Notes: generated from the sequence alone by a model not told the origin. A DNA stretch of 15,119 nt from Acidimicrobiaceae bacterium (GCA_003514205.1 DORQ01000163.1:7713-22831); one strand, 5' to 3'; shown: positions 8,766 through 15,119, counted from the first letter of the stretch. Made by a program: numbers and translations.

Positions 8766-10175
8766 TTACCCAGCCTTGAGTTGTTTAATGAGCTCGGTCA
8801 CGTCCTCGTACACCGTGACCTTCTCGGCCATTGACTTCTTGATCTTCTCGAAACCGTGAATGATCGTCGTGTGGTCTCGCCCACCGAACTCTGCAGCGAT
8901 CTGAGGAAAACTGAGGTCAGTGAGTTCTCGAAAAAGATAGAACGCCACGTGACGGGCGAGTACCAGCGGTCGACGCCGATCATGGGCTCTGAGTTCGTCG
9001 ACAGTGAAGTCATAACGATTCGCCGTAGCTTCAAGAATCCCAATGGGTGTGATCTTGTGGGGCCGTCGAGTTTGGATGAGGTCGCCAAGTACTCGCTCAA
9101 CGTCGTCGACGGTCATTTCGGTGCGATTGAGTGTGATGTAGGCGGTGACTCGATTCAAGGCCCCTTCGAGTTCGCGAATGTTGTTGGTCACATGAGTGAC
9201 GATGAATTCAAGCACTGTGCTCGGGATTGGTGTGTTCCCTTGAGCGGCCTTCTTACGAAGAATGGCCAGCCTAGTTTCGAAATCTGGTGGTTGAATGTCG
9301 GTGACCAGACCCATCTTGAAACGACTACGAAGCCGATCCTCAAGTGTCGCAACAGCGTCCGGCGGTCGGTCGGAGCTGAGCACGATCTGGCGATTCGCCT
9401 CGTGCAAGGTATTGAAGGTGTGGAAGAACTCCTCCTGCAACTGCTCCTTGCCTTCCATGAACTGCACATCGTCGACTAGGAGGACGTCGATCTCCCGGTA
9501 CCTTCGCTTGAACTCAGCTTGGCGGTTGTTCCGAATTGCGTCGATGAACTCGTTCATCAGGGTCTCTGTTGATATGTATCGGACTCGGTAGGTCGGATAG
9601 TTCTCGTTCACATAGTGAGCGATTGCCTGAAGAAGGTGAGTCTTGCCAAGTCCTGCGGACCCGTAGACGAAAAGAGGGTTGTACGACCGAGCTGGCTGTT
9701 CCGCAACGGACAAAGCAGCTGCCTGAGCGAAGCGATTAGACGGCCCGGTAACAAAGGAGTCAAAGGTGTATTTGGTGTTGAGGTTCCCTGCGCGTTCCGC
9801 GTTAACCACTGGTGGCGGTGCGGAGATCGACTCCAGATGACTTCCCGAAGAAATTGCCTCATTAGTCAGGTCAATGAGGGATTGATCCAAGTCATGTTGA
9901 TATGAACCGTCTGGTTCTGTCTCGAGGAGCCGAAGCTCGAGGCCCAATTCCTGGTAGCCGGAGTCGACGATGCTGGACATGACGAGATCTCGGTAGCGCT
10001 GTTCGATACGGTCTCGGATGAATGAACTCGGAACAGAAACCGTCACGCAGTTTTCGTCTAGGTAGAGGCCACGTGTTTCAGAGAAGATCCCGAGCCATAC
10101 ACCCTCGGACACTTCGCCGCGGATATGATCGCAAACAGAATTCCACAGCGTCTCGGCTGGATTAACTACCGTCAC
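8766..10175 (-). CDS. dnaA: Chromosomal replication initiator DnaA
   Basis: DnaA (469 residues from this start) is the AAA+ initiator that binds DnaA boxes and melts oriC. Domain I is about 1-85, a short acidic linker (domain II) about 86-130, and the AAA+ domain follows with Walker A GSAGLGKTH (172-180), Walker B VLLVDD (231-236), sensor 1 IVLSSD (264-269) and an arginine-finger region EDRLRSRF (279-286). Domain IV carries the signature GGRDHTTIIHG (431-441) for box recognition. The linker is much shorter than in Streptomyces. I chose GTG 10175 because AGGAGG (10183-10188) lies 7 nt upstream. GTG 10181 is in frame but only 1 nt from that site. DnaA boxes lie on both sides of the gene, which suggests autoregulation. 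Confidence 0.98.
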   Translation of the reverse strand: MTVVNPAETLWNSVCDHIRGEVSEGVWLGIFSETRGLYLDENCVTVSVPSSFIRDRIEQRYRDLVMSSIVDSGYQELGLELRLLETEPDGSYQHDLDQSLIDLTNEAISSGSHLESISAPPPVVNAERAGNLNTKYTFDSFVTGPSNRFAQAAALSVAEQPARSYNPLFVYGSAGLGKTHLLQAIAHYVNENYPTYRVRYISTETLMNEFIDAIRNNRQAEFKRRYREIDVLLVDDVQFMEGKEQLQEEFFHTFNTLHEANRQIVLSSDRPPDAVATLEDRLRSRFKMGLVTDIQPPDFETRLAILRKKAAQGNTPIPSTVLEFIVTHVTNNIRELEGALNRVTAYITLNRTEMTVDDVERVLGDLIQTRRPHKITPIGILEATANRYDFTVDELRAHDRRRPLVLARHVAFYLFRELTDLSFPQIAAEFGGRDHTTIIHGFEKIKKSMAEKVTVYEDVTELIKQLKAG

Positions 10176-10193
10176 CGGCACGCCTCCTTGGAA

Positions 10194-10224
10194 CTGTCCA
10201 CACTAAATCCACAGCTGTGGAAAA
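10194..10224. promoter_or_regulatory. DnaA-box cluster upstream of dnaA
   Basis: Three sites lie within 31 bp: CTGTCCACA (10194-10202, plus, 8 of 9 to TTGTCCACA), AAATCCACA (10205-10213, plus, 7 of 9 to TTATCCACA) and TTTTCCACA on the minus strand (10216-10224, 8 of 9). The last two face each other and create a perfect 14-bp palindrome TCCACAGCTGTGGA (10209-10222). The cluster is about 20-50 bp before the dnaA start, just downstream of or overlapping its likely promoter, so DnaA could repress its own gene here. Confidence 0.65.
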
Positions 10225-10251
10225 CCTAACTGCTGAGCTTCGAACTGAGAA
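10223..10251 (-). promoter_or_regulatory. Possible dnaA promoter
   Basis: On the minus strand TTCTCA (10246-10251) and TAGGTT (10223-10228) are 17 bp apart, a weak match to -35/-10 elements. The -10 overlaps the DnaA-box cluster. Only a by-eye match. Confidence 0.3.
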
Positions 10252-10385
10252 TCGCCACGGCGCCCACCCTTGGAACCGGCTTTCAGACACTAGTGGCGAG
10301 TGTCACCTCACGCCATAGGAGTAGTGAACTGTGACCTGCTCAGCGCTGGGATCGTGGCTACTCAACCCGCCATTACGGGCCGCTG

Positions 10386-10414
10386 TTGCTGCAAAACTCG
10401 GAAACACCTACTAT
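10386..10414 (+). promoter_or_regulatory. Possible rpmH operon promoter
   Basis: TTGCTG (10386-10391) and TACTAT (10409-10414) are separated by 17 bp on the plus strand, giving an rpmH leader of about 105 nt. A perfect TTGACA starts at 10414 but has no -10 at the right distance, so I prefer this pair. By-eye match only. Confidence 0.33.
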
Positions 10415-10528
10415 TGACAGGTCTCTGTCGATGCTTGCTGGCTCGCGGGGACTTCTTTTCGGAATGATCCCGCGCTCACGCCGCTCTTGTTCATCCGGGA
10501 CGAATCCGTATCTAGGAGGAACACTCAC

Positions 10529-10663
10529 GTGAAACGCACTTTTCAGCCAAACAATCGTCGTAAAGCAAAGAAGCACGGCTTTCGTCATCGGATGGAGGAC
10601 AAAGCTGGCCGCCGAGTCCTTCGAGCCCGCCGAGCGAAGGGCCGCAAGAGCCTCAGCGCTTGA
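10529..10663 (+). CDS. rpmH: 50S ribosomal protein L34
   Basis: This 44-codon gene encodes [19 protein letters not shown] and on to GRKSLSA, the classic very basic bL34 of the large ribosomal subunit, found next to dnaA in most bacteria. About half its residues are Arg, Lys or His, normal for the family. It starts at GTG 10529 with AGGAGG 9 nt upstream. Its TGA stop overlaps the TTG start of rnpA by 4 nt, so the two are co-translated. It heads the plus-strand cluster rpmH-rnpA-yidD-yidC-jag. Confidence 0.98.
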   Translation: MKRTFQPNNRRKAKKHGFRHRMEDKAGRRVLRARRAKGRKSLSA

Positions 10664-11004
10664 TCGGCTCACTTACTCGCAGGTCTGACTTTGATCGACT
10701 TCGAACCAATGGGAATTGGGTCGTTTGTGGGTCGCTTCGGCTCAGAGTGCTCCGCCTTGGCGAGGAATCACCACTGCTTGTCGGCTTTTCTATCAAGCGG
10801 ACTGCCGGGAATGCAGTGATCCGCAACCGGTTGAGGAGGCGAACTCGAGCGGCCATGGCAGAGGTCTTCCACCAGGAATCGTCAAAGTATTCCGGTGCGC
10901 TGTGTCTGGCAGTCGTCTCGCCCACAGCCGACGCGATTGCTTGGGAGGATCTCAAGGGACAGGTCGCTGAGTGCTTTGCGAAGTCAGGACTCTTGAATGA
11001 GTAG
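10660..11004 (+). CDS. rnpA: Ribonuclease P protein component
   Basis: RnpA (114 residues) is the small protein subunit that helps the RNase P RNA bind and cut the 5' leaders of pre-tRNAs. It shows the aromatic N-terminal SDFDRL (9-14), and the RNR signature region [22 protein letters not shown] (44-65) with Lys46, Arg47 and the RNR triplet at 55-57. The start is TTG 10660, in TTGA shared with the rpmH stop; without an evident Shine-Dalgarno, translation is probably coupled. Its 3' end overlaps yidD by 8 nt. Length and motifs are normal. Confidence 0.96.
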   Translation: MIGSLTRRSDFDRLRTNGNWVVCGSLRLRVLRLGEESPLLVGFSIKRTAGNAVIRNRLRRRTRAAMAEVFHQESSKYSGALCLAVVSPTADAIAWEDLKGQVAECFAKSGLLNE

Positions 11005-11317
11005 ATTCATGAAACCTACGGCGCCGTTGACCGGCAGTATCAAGTTGTATCAACGAGTGATGAGCGGTCGGCACTCACCCTGTCGCTTCGTTCCCTCTTG
11101 TTCCACCTATGCTCTGGAGGCACTCGATCAGCGGGGACTGCTCGTGGGTAGCGGTCTTGCGGCCTACAGAGTATGTAGGTGCAACCCGTGGGGCGGCTCA
11201 GGGTTTGATCCAGTTCCGCCAAAGAAGCCCAATCGGAGAAACAAGGCTTCGGTCGGAGCCCATCATTCAACAACATCACAACAACAATCCAGTGCATCTA
11301 CTGGTCACGAGGGGTGA
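10997..11317 (+). CDS. yidD: Membrane protein insertion efficiency factor YidD
   Basis: YidD (106 residues) is a small membrane-associated protein that aids YidC-dependent insertion of inner-membrane proteins. The diagnostic segment is CRFVPSCSTYALEAL (29-43) with Cys29 and Cys35, followed by AAYRVCRCNPWGGSGFDPVP (55-74). The last 30 residues are Ser/Gln/Thr-rich and not part of the core, making this protein somewhat longer than many homologues. ATG 10997 has AGGA 7 nt upstream and overlaps the end of rnpA; ATG 11009 (codon 5) is an alternative. It ends 6 nt before yidC, its functional partner. Confidence 0.95.
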   Translation: MSRFMKPTAPLTGSIKLYQRVMSGRHSPCRFVPSCSTYALEALDQRGLLVGSGLAAYRVCRCNPWGGSGFDPVPPKKPNRRNKASVGAHHSTTSQQQSSASTGHEG

Positions 11318-11323
11318 ACTGCC

Positions 11324-12346
11324 TTGTTTGAAGGCTTCTTCAAATCAGTCACATATGTGCTGAACTTCTTTTATGAGCTCACGCATAGTTTCGGCGCGTC
11401 GATCATCCTCCTGACCTTGGTTGTGATGGTGCTCACTGCACCACTCACACTCAAGAGCACCCGCTCGATGCTCCAAATGCAGCGCCACCAACCTGAACTG
11501 AAACGTATTCAGACAGAATTCAAAGACGATCGTGAGCGCTTAAACCAAGAAGTGATGTCGTTCTACCGCGACAACGGCATCAACCCCATGAGTGGTTGTT
11601 TCCCAATGTTGATCCAGGCACCGATCTTCCTGATCTTGTACCAGGTGATTCGAGGCATCACTGAACGTAGTGTTGGCACCGCAAGCGGTGTTGGACGAGT
11701 AGTTGGAACCGTTCTCACACCCGGAACCAGCTTTACACCACTCATTCCACGGGAACAGGTGTTCGAACCACGGCATCTCGACTCCACAGCGGAGTTGTAC
11801 CGGGCCCTCTCTGGGCGAAACACGATGCCCTTCCTGGGCGTGGACCTCGCAATTAGTCCCATGGATGCATTGCGCGTTGGAATTGCGACCTTCATCCCCG
11901 CATTGATTTTGATTGGCATGATGTTGGTCAGCCAGGTCTACCAACAACGTCAACTTCAAGGGCGGCAAGACAACTCCCAGGTCAATCCCCAGCAGCAGAT
12001 GATCATGAAGGTATTGCCATATACGCTTCCGATCTTCTCATTTCAGTTCCCGATCGGATTGAGCCTCTACTACTTCATTCAGGGTCTATGCCGAATTGGG
12101 CTGCAGGGGTACATCACTCACAAGGTGTATAAGCCCCACGCCGAGGAAATGAACTCCCGTAAGGAGTCCCCACCAGCAACCAACGAGAAGAAGACCGCAA
12201 CACCTGCCGCCTCGAAGAAGGCATCGAATTCAACGCCTTCTTCAGCCAAAAGCCAGGCTACAAAAGCCAAGAAGTCACAACCCTCGACGAGCTCAACTAC
12301 CGGTCGGAAATCCGGTGCACCTCGTCAATCGTCTACAAAACGCTAG
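11324..12346 (+). CDS. yidC: Membrane protein insertase YidC/Oxa1/Alb3
   Basis: YidC (340 residues) inserts and folds inner-membrane proteins alone or with SecYEG. It has the short Gram-positive layout without a large periplasmic domain. Membrane segments are near 24-42, 92-110, 183-205 and 230-262. The cytoplasmic loop has RSMLQMQRHQPELKRIQ (47-63), and NPMSGCFPMLIQAPIF (87-102) is a strong family mark. The tail after 270 is Lys/Ser/Thr/Ala-rich and basic, of a kind that binds ribosomes in other YidCs. There is no obvious lipobox. The start is TTG 11324 with GAGGGG 9 nt upstream, 6 nt after yidD. Oddity: Met35 occupies the position where E. coli Arg366 sits by simple alignment. Confidence 0.96.
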   Translation: MFEGFFKSVTYVLNFFYELTHSFGASIILLTLVVMVLTAPLTLKSTRSMLQMQRHQPELKRIQTEFKDDRERLNQEVMSFYRDNGINPMSGCFPMLIQAPIFLILYQVIRGITERSVGTASGVGRVVGTVLTPGTSFTPLIPREQVFEPRHLDSTAELYRALSGRNTMPFLGVDLAISPMDALRVGIATFIPALILIGMMLVSQVYQQRQLQGRQDNSQVNPQQQMIMKVLPYTLPIFSFQFPIGLSLYYFIQGLCRIGLQGYITHKVYKPHAEEMNSRKESPPATNEKKTATPAASKKASNSTPSSAKSQATKAKKSQPSTSSTTGRKSGAPRQSSTKR

Positions 12347-12372
12347 AGCTCCAAAGCGAAACTGAGGAAAAT

Positions 12373-13218
12373 ATGGAATGGGTAGAAACCAACGCGAAAT
12401 CGGTTGAGGAAGCCAAGGACATCTTGTTGGATCAACTAGGGGTTGATGAACAAGACGCTGAGTTCGAGATCCTTGAGGAGCCACGTCCCGGTCTGTTTGG
12501 GCGAACGCGTGGAAACGCGAGAGTCCGTGCACGGATTGCGCCCAAGGCCCCCCGAGGGAAGGAGGAGAGACGTAAACGTGCTCCCAAGACCCGAGAGAAG
12601 AAGGCCGCCGATCCCGTACCATCTGCCGCTACCCAACCCACAGCCTCGCCGGCGAAGTCACGATCAGCTGAAGTTGCGACACCAAAGGCAGAGCGAGTCT
12701 CCCAGGAACGCCCATCCGAGCCGATTGAGGATCGTCCGCGTCTTGACATCGACATAGCGAAGACGGAAAGCGCAGCATTTCTGACAAGCCTGTTGGAATC
12801 CTTCGGAGCTGAGGGAACGGTTGCAGTTGAGGTCAATGAGCAAGGTGATCTTCAGGGTCGCATTGACGGTACCGGACTTGGTCGACTCATTGGTCCCCGA
12901 GGAGCGGTGATCACCGCGATCGAAGAGCTCACCAGAACTCGACTCCAACATGTTGCAGCCGGCGGCAGTACACCGCGCTTTCGACTGGACGTGGGCGACT
13001 ACCGGGAATCCCGACGCGAGAGCCTTCGTCTTGTGGTTGACGAGTCAATTCTCGCAGTCCGGGAAACAGGAACCCCTCATGTGATCGATGTCGTATCGGC
13101 TAGCGATCGGAAAGCCGTGCATGATCGAGTAGCCGAATCAGGCGGAGACGTATTGACGAAGTCCGAAGGGTACGATCCACAGCGACGAGTTGTGATTTTT
13201 CTTGGTGAACCGAGTTGA
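12373..13218 (+). CDS. jag: RNA-binding protein Jag/KhpB (Jag-N, KH, R3H)
   Basis: This 281-residue protein (Jag, also KhpB or EloR) binds RNA and in Gram-positives links to cell elongation and division. The Jag-N domain is 1-50 (EWVETNAKSVEEAK; PRPGLFG at 38-43). A basic, Pro/Ala-rich linker spans about 55-125. The KH-II domain is about 130-206 with the GxxG loop GPRG (174-177). The R3H domain is about 210-281 with Arg246-x3-His250 and the ending RRVVIF. ATG 12373 has GAGG about 6 nt upstream. It follows yidC after 26 nt, the standard order, and a strong hairpin follows its stop. Confidence 0.95.
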   Translation: MEWVETNAKSVEEAKDILLDQLGVDEQDAEFEILEEPRPGLFGRTRGNARVRARIAPKAPRGKEERRKRAPKTREKKAADPVPSAATQPTASPAKSRSAEVATPKAERVSQERPSEPIEDRPRLDIDIAKTESAAFLTSLLESFGAEGTVAVEVNEQGDLQGRIDGTGLGRLIGPRGAVITAIEELTRTRLQHVAAGGSTPRFRLDVGDYRESRRESLRLVVDESILAVRETGTPHVIDVVSASDRKAVHDRVAESGGDVLTKSEGYDPQRRVVIFLGEPS

Positions 13219-13252
13219 GTAGCGCCCCCCCGCACAACTGAAATACATCCAT

Positions 13253-13283
13253 CGGTGCCCTAGTCCTAGCGACTAGGGCATCG
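13253..13283 (+). terminator. Strong hairpin between jag and rsmG, possible terminator
   Basis: A 13-bp stem (13253-13265 with 13271-13283; one G-U pair, otherwise perfect) closes a 5-nt loop CTAGC. It lies 34 nt after the jag stop and about 100 nt before rsmG. No T-run follows, so it may be a T-less terminator, an RNA-processing site or a regulatory fold in the rsmG leader. It reads as a hairpin on either strand. Confidence 0.45.
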
Positions 13284-13381
13284 TGAGTTACTGACGCTGT
13301 TCATGAGACTGGGACGAGAACTCCAACTCGGTGTTGGCCACCTAGCAGCTCAGTCCCGAGATGACAGGAGGAGAATTTGTG

Positions 13382-14047
13382 ATGGTGGAACGAGTTCCCC
13401 AGCAGCCGACCCAACAGAAGGCCACTGAATTGAGCTCAGCTGTGGCGGAGAGCCTAACTGGAGTTCTCGAGAGGAGCCACCAGCTTGGCTTCCTTGGTCC
13501 AGGGCCATTCTCGACACACCTCGAGCACGCCTTGGCCTTCCTGCCGTACCTTCCAGCATCTGGGCGAGTCATGGACTTGGGGTCCGGTGGCGGTATTCCG
13601 GGCCTCGTGTTAGCAGTCCATCGACCAGACCTACAGTTCACGTTCGTTGACGCCAGCGAGCGGCGAATCGCCTTTCTTCGAACCGCAGTCCGATCGCTGG
13701 GGTTGGACTCGAGCGAGGTGTTGCTCGGACGAGCGGAAATCCTTGGACACGACCCGAGGCTTCGATCGACATTCGAATGTGTTGTCGCCCGATCATTCGG
13801 ATCCCCGGCTGTGTTGGCTGAATGCGCTGTCGCCTTCCTTGCTGACGGGGCATCATTGGTGAGTTCGGAGCCTCCCGAGGATACAGACCGCTGGCCAGCC
13901 GAGGCCCTTCTCCGACTTCTCGGGCTTCAAGCAGACGGTCAGGCAGCGCTCAGTGTGCCCCGAATACAACGTTTAAAAAAGGTCGGTGTCACTCCCGAGT
14001 ACCTCCCTCGAAAGATCGGGGAACCCGCTCGAAAGCCCCTCTTCTGA
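13382..14047 (+). CDS. rsmG: 16S rRNA (guanine-N7) methyltransferase RsmG
   Basis: RsmG (221 residues from this start; formerly GidB) uses S-adenosylmethionine to methylate N7 of G527 (E. coli numbering) in 16S rRNA; its loss gives low-level streptomycin resistance in several bacteria. The Rossmann motif I is VMDLGSGGGIPGLVLA (63-78), and the acidic end of motif II is FVDASERRIAFL (88-99) with Asp90. The C-terminal part is shorter and less conserved. The 5' end is ambiguous. AGGAGG at 13366-13371 favours ATG 13382 (10 nt away) or GTG 13379 (7 nt). ATG 13361 precedes that site and is less likely. It is separated from jag by a hairpin, so it may be transcribed on its own. It lies before the parS region, as in many Gram-positives. 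Confidence 0.94.
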   Translation: MVERVPQQPTQQKATELSSAVAESLTGVLERSHQLGFLGPGPFSTHLEHALAFLPYLPASGRVMDLGSGGGIPGLVLAVHRPDLQFTFVDASERRIAFLRTAVRSLGLDSSEVLLGRAEILGHDPRLRSTFECVVARSFGSPAVLAECAVAFLADGASLVSSEPPEDTDRWPAEALLRLLGLQADGQAALSVPRIQRLKKVGVTPEYLPRKIGEPARKPLF

Positions 14048-14139
14048 GTCAGAAGATCTCCGAGACCGGCCATGAGTATGTTTCGCCGATTCACTCGTCG
14101 AACCGCTCAGGCCGGCCCCTCTTATGCCTAGAGTTCAGA

Positions 14140-14155
14140 TGTTCCACGTGGAACT
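14140..14155. other. parS: parS site 1
   Basis: TGTTCCACGTGGAACT matches the 16-bp actinobacterial-type parS palindrome TGTTCCACGTGGAACA except at the last base. The inner 14 bp are perfectly palindromic. ParB would bind here, load as a CTP-dependent clamp and spread to form the origin segregation complex. Confidence 0.9.
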
Positions 14156-14208
14156 CTCCGACATCCTCCATCTCCGCATTGCTGCGCCATTGCCTTGCTG
14201 CCCTGTTG

Positions 14209-14227
14209 AGCGCTGCTCTCCAGCGCT
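14209..14227 (+). other. GC-rich hairpin
   Basis: AGCGCTG (14209-14215) and CAGCGCT (14221-14227) form a perfect 7-bp stem with loop CTCTC. No T-run follows. It might end an rsmG transcript or be chance; it lies 160 bp past the stop and beyond the first parS. Confidence 0.25.
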
Positions 14228-14638
14228 GAGTATTAGGCGTGGCAGACCGCGATCTGTCCACCGGCGATTCCGCACGTGTTTGCCTGCATCCGAGTGGGCG
14301 GTGACGTTCCCTGGACGAGCGAGGTTGGGATCAAGCGGGTCTACTAGCTGTGCCAGCGAGCTCAAACGCTCGGCGTCGTCAACTTCTTAGCGATTGATTG
14401 GCGACAGACGAACCTGCGTCGTATCCCCTTGCGCCAGACCCGGATGAGTTTACAGCGGGGCAGTCCTGCGTGGAATCCGGGCGACAGGTGAGTCCTACAC
14501 TCAGCACAGTTTGCGATAGCCATTGGAGAGACGGTCCACTGTGAACTCAGTACTGGATCCACGACACGTGATTCTGGGAAACCGGCGAGTTGCCGCGAGT
14601 TCCGGTTGGAGTTCAGATACACTTCAACCCAAGTGAGG

Positions 14639-14654
14639 TGTTCCACGTGGAACA
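14639..14654. other. parS: parS site 2
   Basis: TGTTCCACGTGGAACA is a perfect 16-bp parS palindrome. The symmetry extends to 20 bp (14637-14656, GG...CC). It is 110 bp before the start of the probable parA, so ParB bound here could also affect that promoter. Confidence 0.95.
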
Positions 14655-14698
14655 CCACTGCCGATCAGCAAATTCGGAAACCGGTCCGAGATCATCCC

Positions 14699-14727
14699 TT
14701 GACGCTACCCCTCGTGGCGTTCAGGAT
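14699..14727 (+). promoter_or_regulatory. Possible promoter of the parA candidate
   Basis: TTGACG (14699-14704, 5 of 6 to TTGACA) is followed after 17 bp by CAGGAT (14722-14727), a weak -10 with the A and final AT kept. A transcript would begin about 30 nt before the GTG start at 14764. It lies 45 bp from parS site 2. Confidence 0.4.
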
Positions 14728-14763
14728 GGAACGAGTGCACCGCACTGAAGTACTGGAGACTAT

Positions 14764-15119
14764 GTGACTTCCTTTTCCCCGTTTCGTCGGGCACATGATC
14801 CACAGAGTGGCGAGACGGCTGACCAGCCGGTTTCCGCCCCACTGGCGGAGGAGAACGCGCAAGCAAGCGGCGCCTTTTCGAGTGTGGATCAGAGTGCCAG
14901 CTTCCTCCAGCCATCGGAGACCCGACAAGAGGCGAGCTTTCCGACAGTAGACCCGTCACGTTCTTCTCCCGGCGAGCGAGATAACGCCAGTGCTGAAGTT
15001 GCTGATCTGGGCGTGGTCGGTCTAGGCGGTCTCGCCTCCGGACTCCATCCAATCTCTGAGGGCGCTGCTCCCGTTCCGGACACAGTCGAGGAGCCGACAG
15101 GCTTTGAGGAACGTGGGCC
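14764..15119 (+). CDS. Partial CDS, disordered N-terminus, probable ParA by position
   Basis: The frame is open from GTG 14764 to the window end (118 codons plus 2 nt), so the 3' part is missing. GGAG lies 5 nt upstream of the GTG, and an in-frame TGA at 14746 excludes a longer start. The visible part is rich in Ser, Ala, Glu, Pro and Asp, acidic overall apart from FRR near the start. It has no membrane helix or known motif and should be disordered. Order (rsmG, parS sites, then this gene) and the known disordered extensions of actinobacterial ParA suggest the chromosome-segregation ATPase ParA, whose P-loop would follow beyond the edge. That identity is inference, since no ParA motif is visible. 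At over 118 residues the extension would be longer than the roughly 100 in Mycobacterium tuberculosis ParA. Confidence 0.6.
   Translation, partial: MTSFSPFRRAHDPQSGETADQPVSAPLAEENAQASGAFSSVDQSASFLQPSETRQEASFPTVDPSRSSPGERDNASAEVADLGVVGLGGLASGLHPISEGAAPVPDTVEEPTGFEERG

Larger units (their letters stand above)
10182..10528. other. Divergent dnaA-rpmH intergenic region
   Basis: These 347 bases hold no gene. At the dnaA end are the ribosome site, three DnaA-box-like sites and a probable dnaA promoter. At the rpmH end are a possible rpmH promoter and a strong ribosome site AGGAGG (10514-10519). The middle (about 10255-10380) is GC-rich and I see nothing firm in it. The region probably adds DnaA-binding capacity to the origin, as in bipartite origins that flank dnaA. 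Confidence 0.6.
14048..14763. other. Gene-free centromere region between rsmG and the parA candidate
   Basis: These 716 bases hold no convincing gene: the open frames on either strand are short, match nothing I recognise, and two of them begin inside parS palindromes. The region contains two parS sites, a 15-bp palindrome over the rsmG stop (14041-14055), a GC-rich hairpin at 14209-14227 and a likely promoter for the next gene. The rest (about 14230-14630) shows nothing I can name. Confidence 0.7.

Noticed and set aside
10414..10419. Perfect TTGACA before rpmH
   Set aside because: No -10-like hexamer 16-18 bp downstream; the upstream TTGCTG/TACTAT pair fits better, though also weak.
10521..10536. 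Half parS (CACGTGAAAC) over the rpmH start
   Set aside because: Only one arm matches (11 of 16 to the Bacillus consensus); it follows from GTG-AAA-CGC coding Met-Lys-Arg.
10373..10672. Minus-strand open frame of 99 codons opposite rpmH
   Set aside because: Antisense shadow of an Arg/Lys-rich gene, no ribosome site and no recognisable protein.
12432..12836. Minus-strand open frame of 134 codons opposite jag
   Set aside because: Antisense to the low-complexity linker of Jag; composition is explained by that linker.
14124..14390. Plus-strand open frame of 88 codons across parS site 1
   Set aside because: Overlaps the centromere site, lacks a ribosome site and resembles no known protein.
14362..14658. 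Minus-strand open frame of 98 codons beginning Met-Val-Phe-His-Val-Glu-His
   Set aside because: The start is the translated parS palindrome, a frequent false gene call; the remainder has no motif.

Overview
This window is the chromosomal replication-origin neighbourhood of an actinobacterium (Actinomycetota). The evidence is the gene order tRNA-Ile / DUF3566 membrane protein / gyrA / gyrB / dciA (DUF721) / recF / dnaN / dnaA, then rpmH / rnpA / yidD / yidC / jag / rsmG / probable parA. The left half matches the layout known from Mycobacterium (dnaA-dnaN-recF-Rv0004-gyrB-gyrA-Rv0007-ileT). The divergence of the GyrA and GyrB sequences, a YidC without the usual groove arginine and the moderate GC content make me favour a non-mycobacterial class such as Acidimicrobiia, but that is tentative. 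There is no sign of horizontal transfer, mobile elements or CRISPR.

Layout. Positions 1-47 are the 5' part of a tRNA-Ile(GAT). From 88 to 10175 every gene lies on the minus strand: DUF3566 protein, a small TadE-like membrane protein (an unusual insertion in this operon), gyrA, gyrB, dciA, recF, dnaN and dnaA. The 223-bp dnaN-dnaA gap (8543-8765) holds what looks like the unwinding part of oriC: DnaA boxes, two phased 11-bp box repeats, an AT-rich palindromic patch and a clear DnaA-trio run (TAG repeats) next to reverse-oriented boxes. The 347-bp dnaA-rpmH gap (10182-10528) holds a second DnaA-box cluster over the probable dnaA promoter. From 10529 rightward all genes are on the plus strand: rpmH (44 codons), rnpA, yidD, yidC, jag, then rsmG behind a strong hairpin. 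A 716-bp gene-free stretch (14048-14763) carries two parS centromere sites 499 bp apart. It leads into an open frame that runs off the window end and is probably the disordered N-terminus of ParA.

Function. The left arm encodes initiation (DnaA), the sliding clamp (DnaN), gap repair (RecF), a helicase-loading factor (DciA) and gyrase. The right arm encodes the ribosomal protein / RNase P / membrane-insertase cluster, an RNA-binding KH-R3H protein, a 16S rRNA methyltransferase and the origin-segregation system. All genes point away from oriC, so they are transcribed with the forks. Ten of the fifteen protein genes start at GTG or TTG, and several junctions are 4-nt stop/start overlaps, which suggests translational coupling.

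Most worth a second look: the DnaA-trio/box architecture of oriC, the gyrase quinolone-pocket residues (GyrA Gln102/Phe106, GyrB Asn435), the TadE-like gene in the gyrase operon, YidC Met35 at the groove-arginine position, the 13-bp hairpin before rsmG, and the parS pair with the long disordered extension of the probable ParA.
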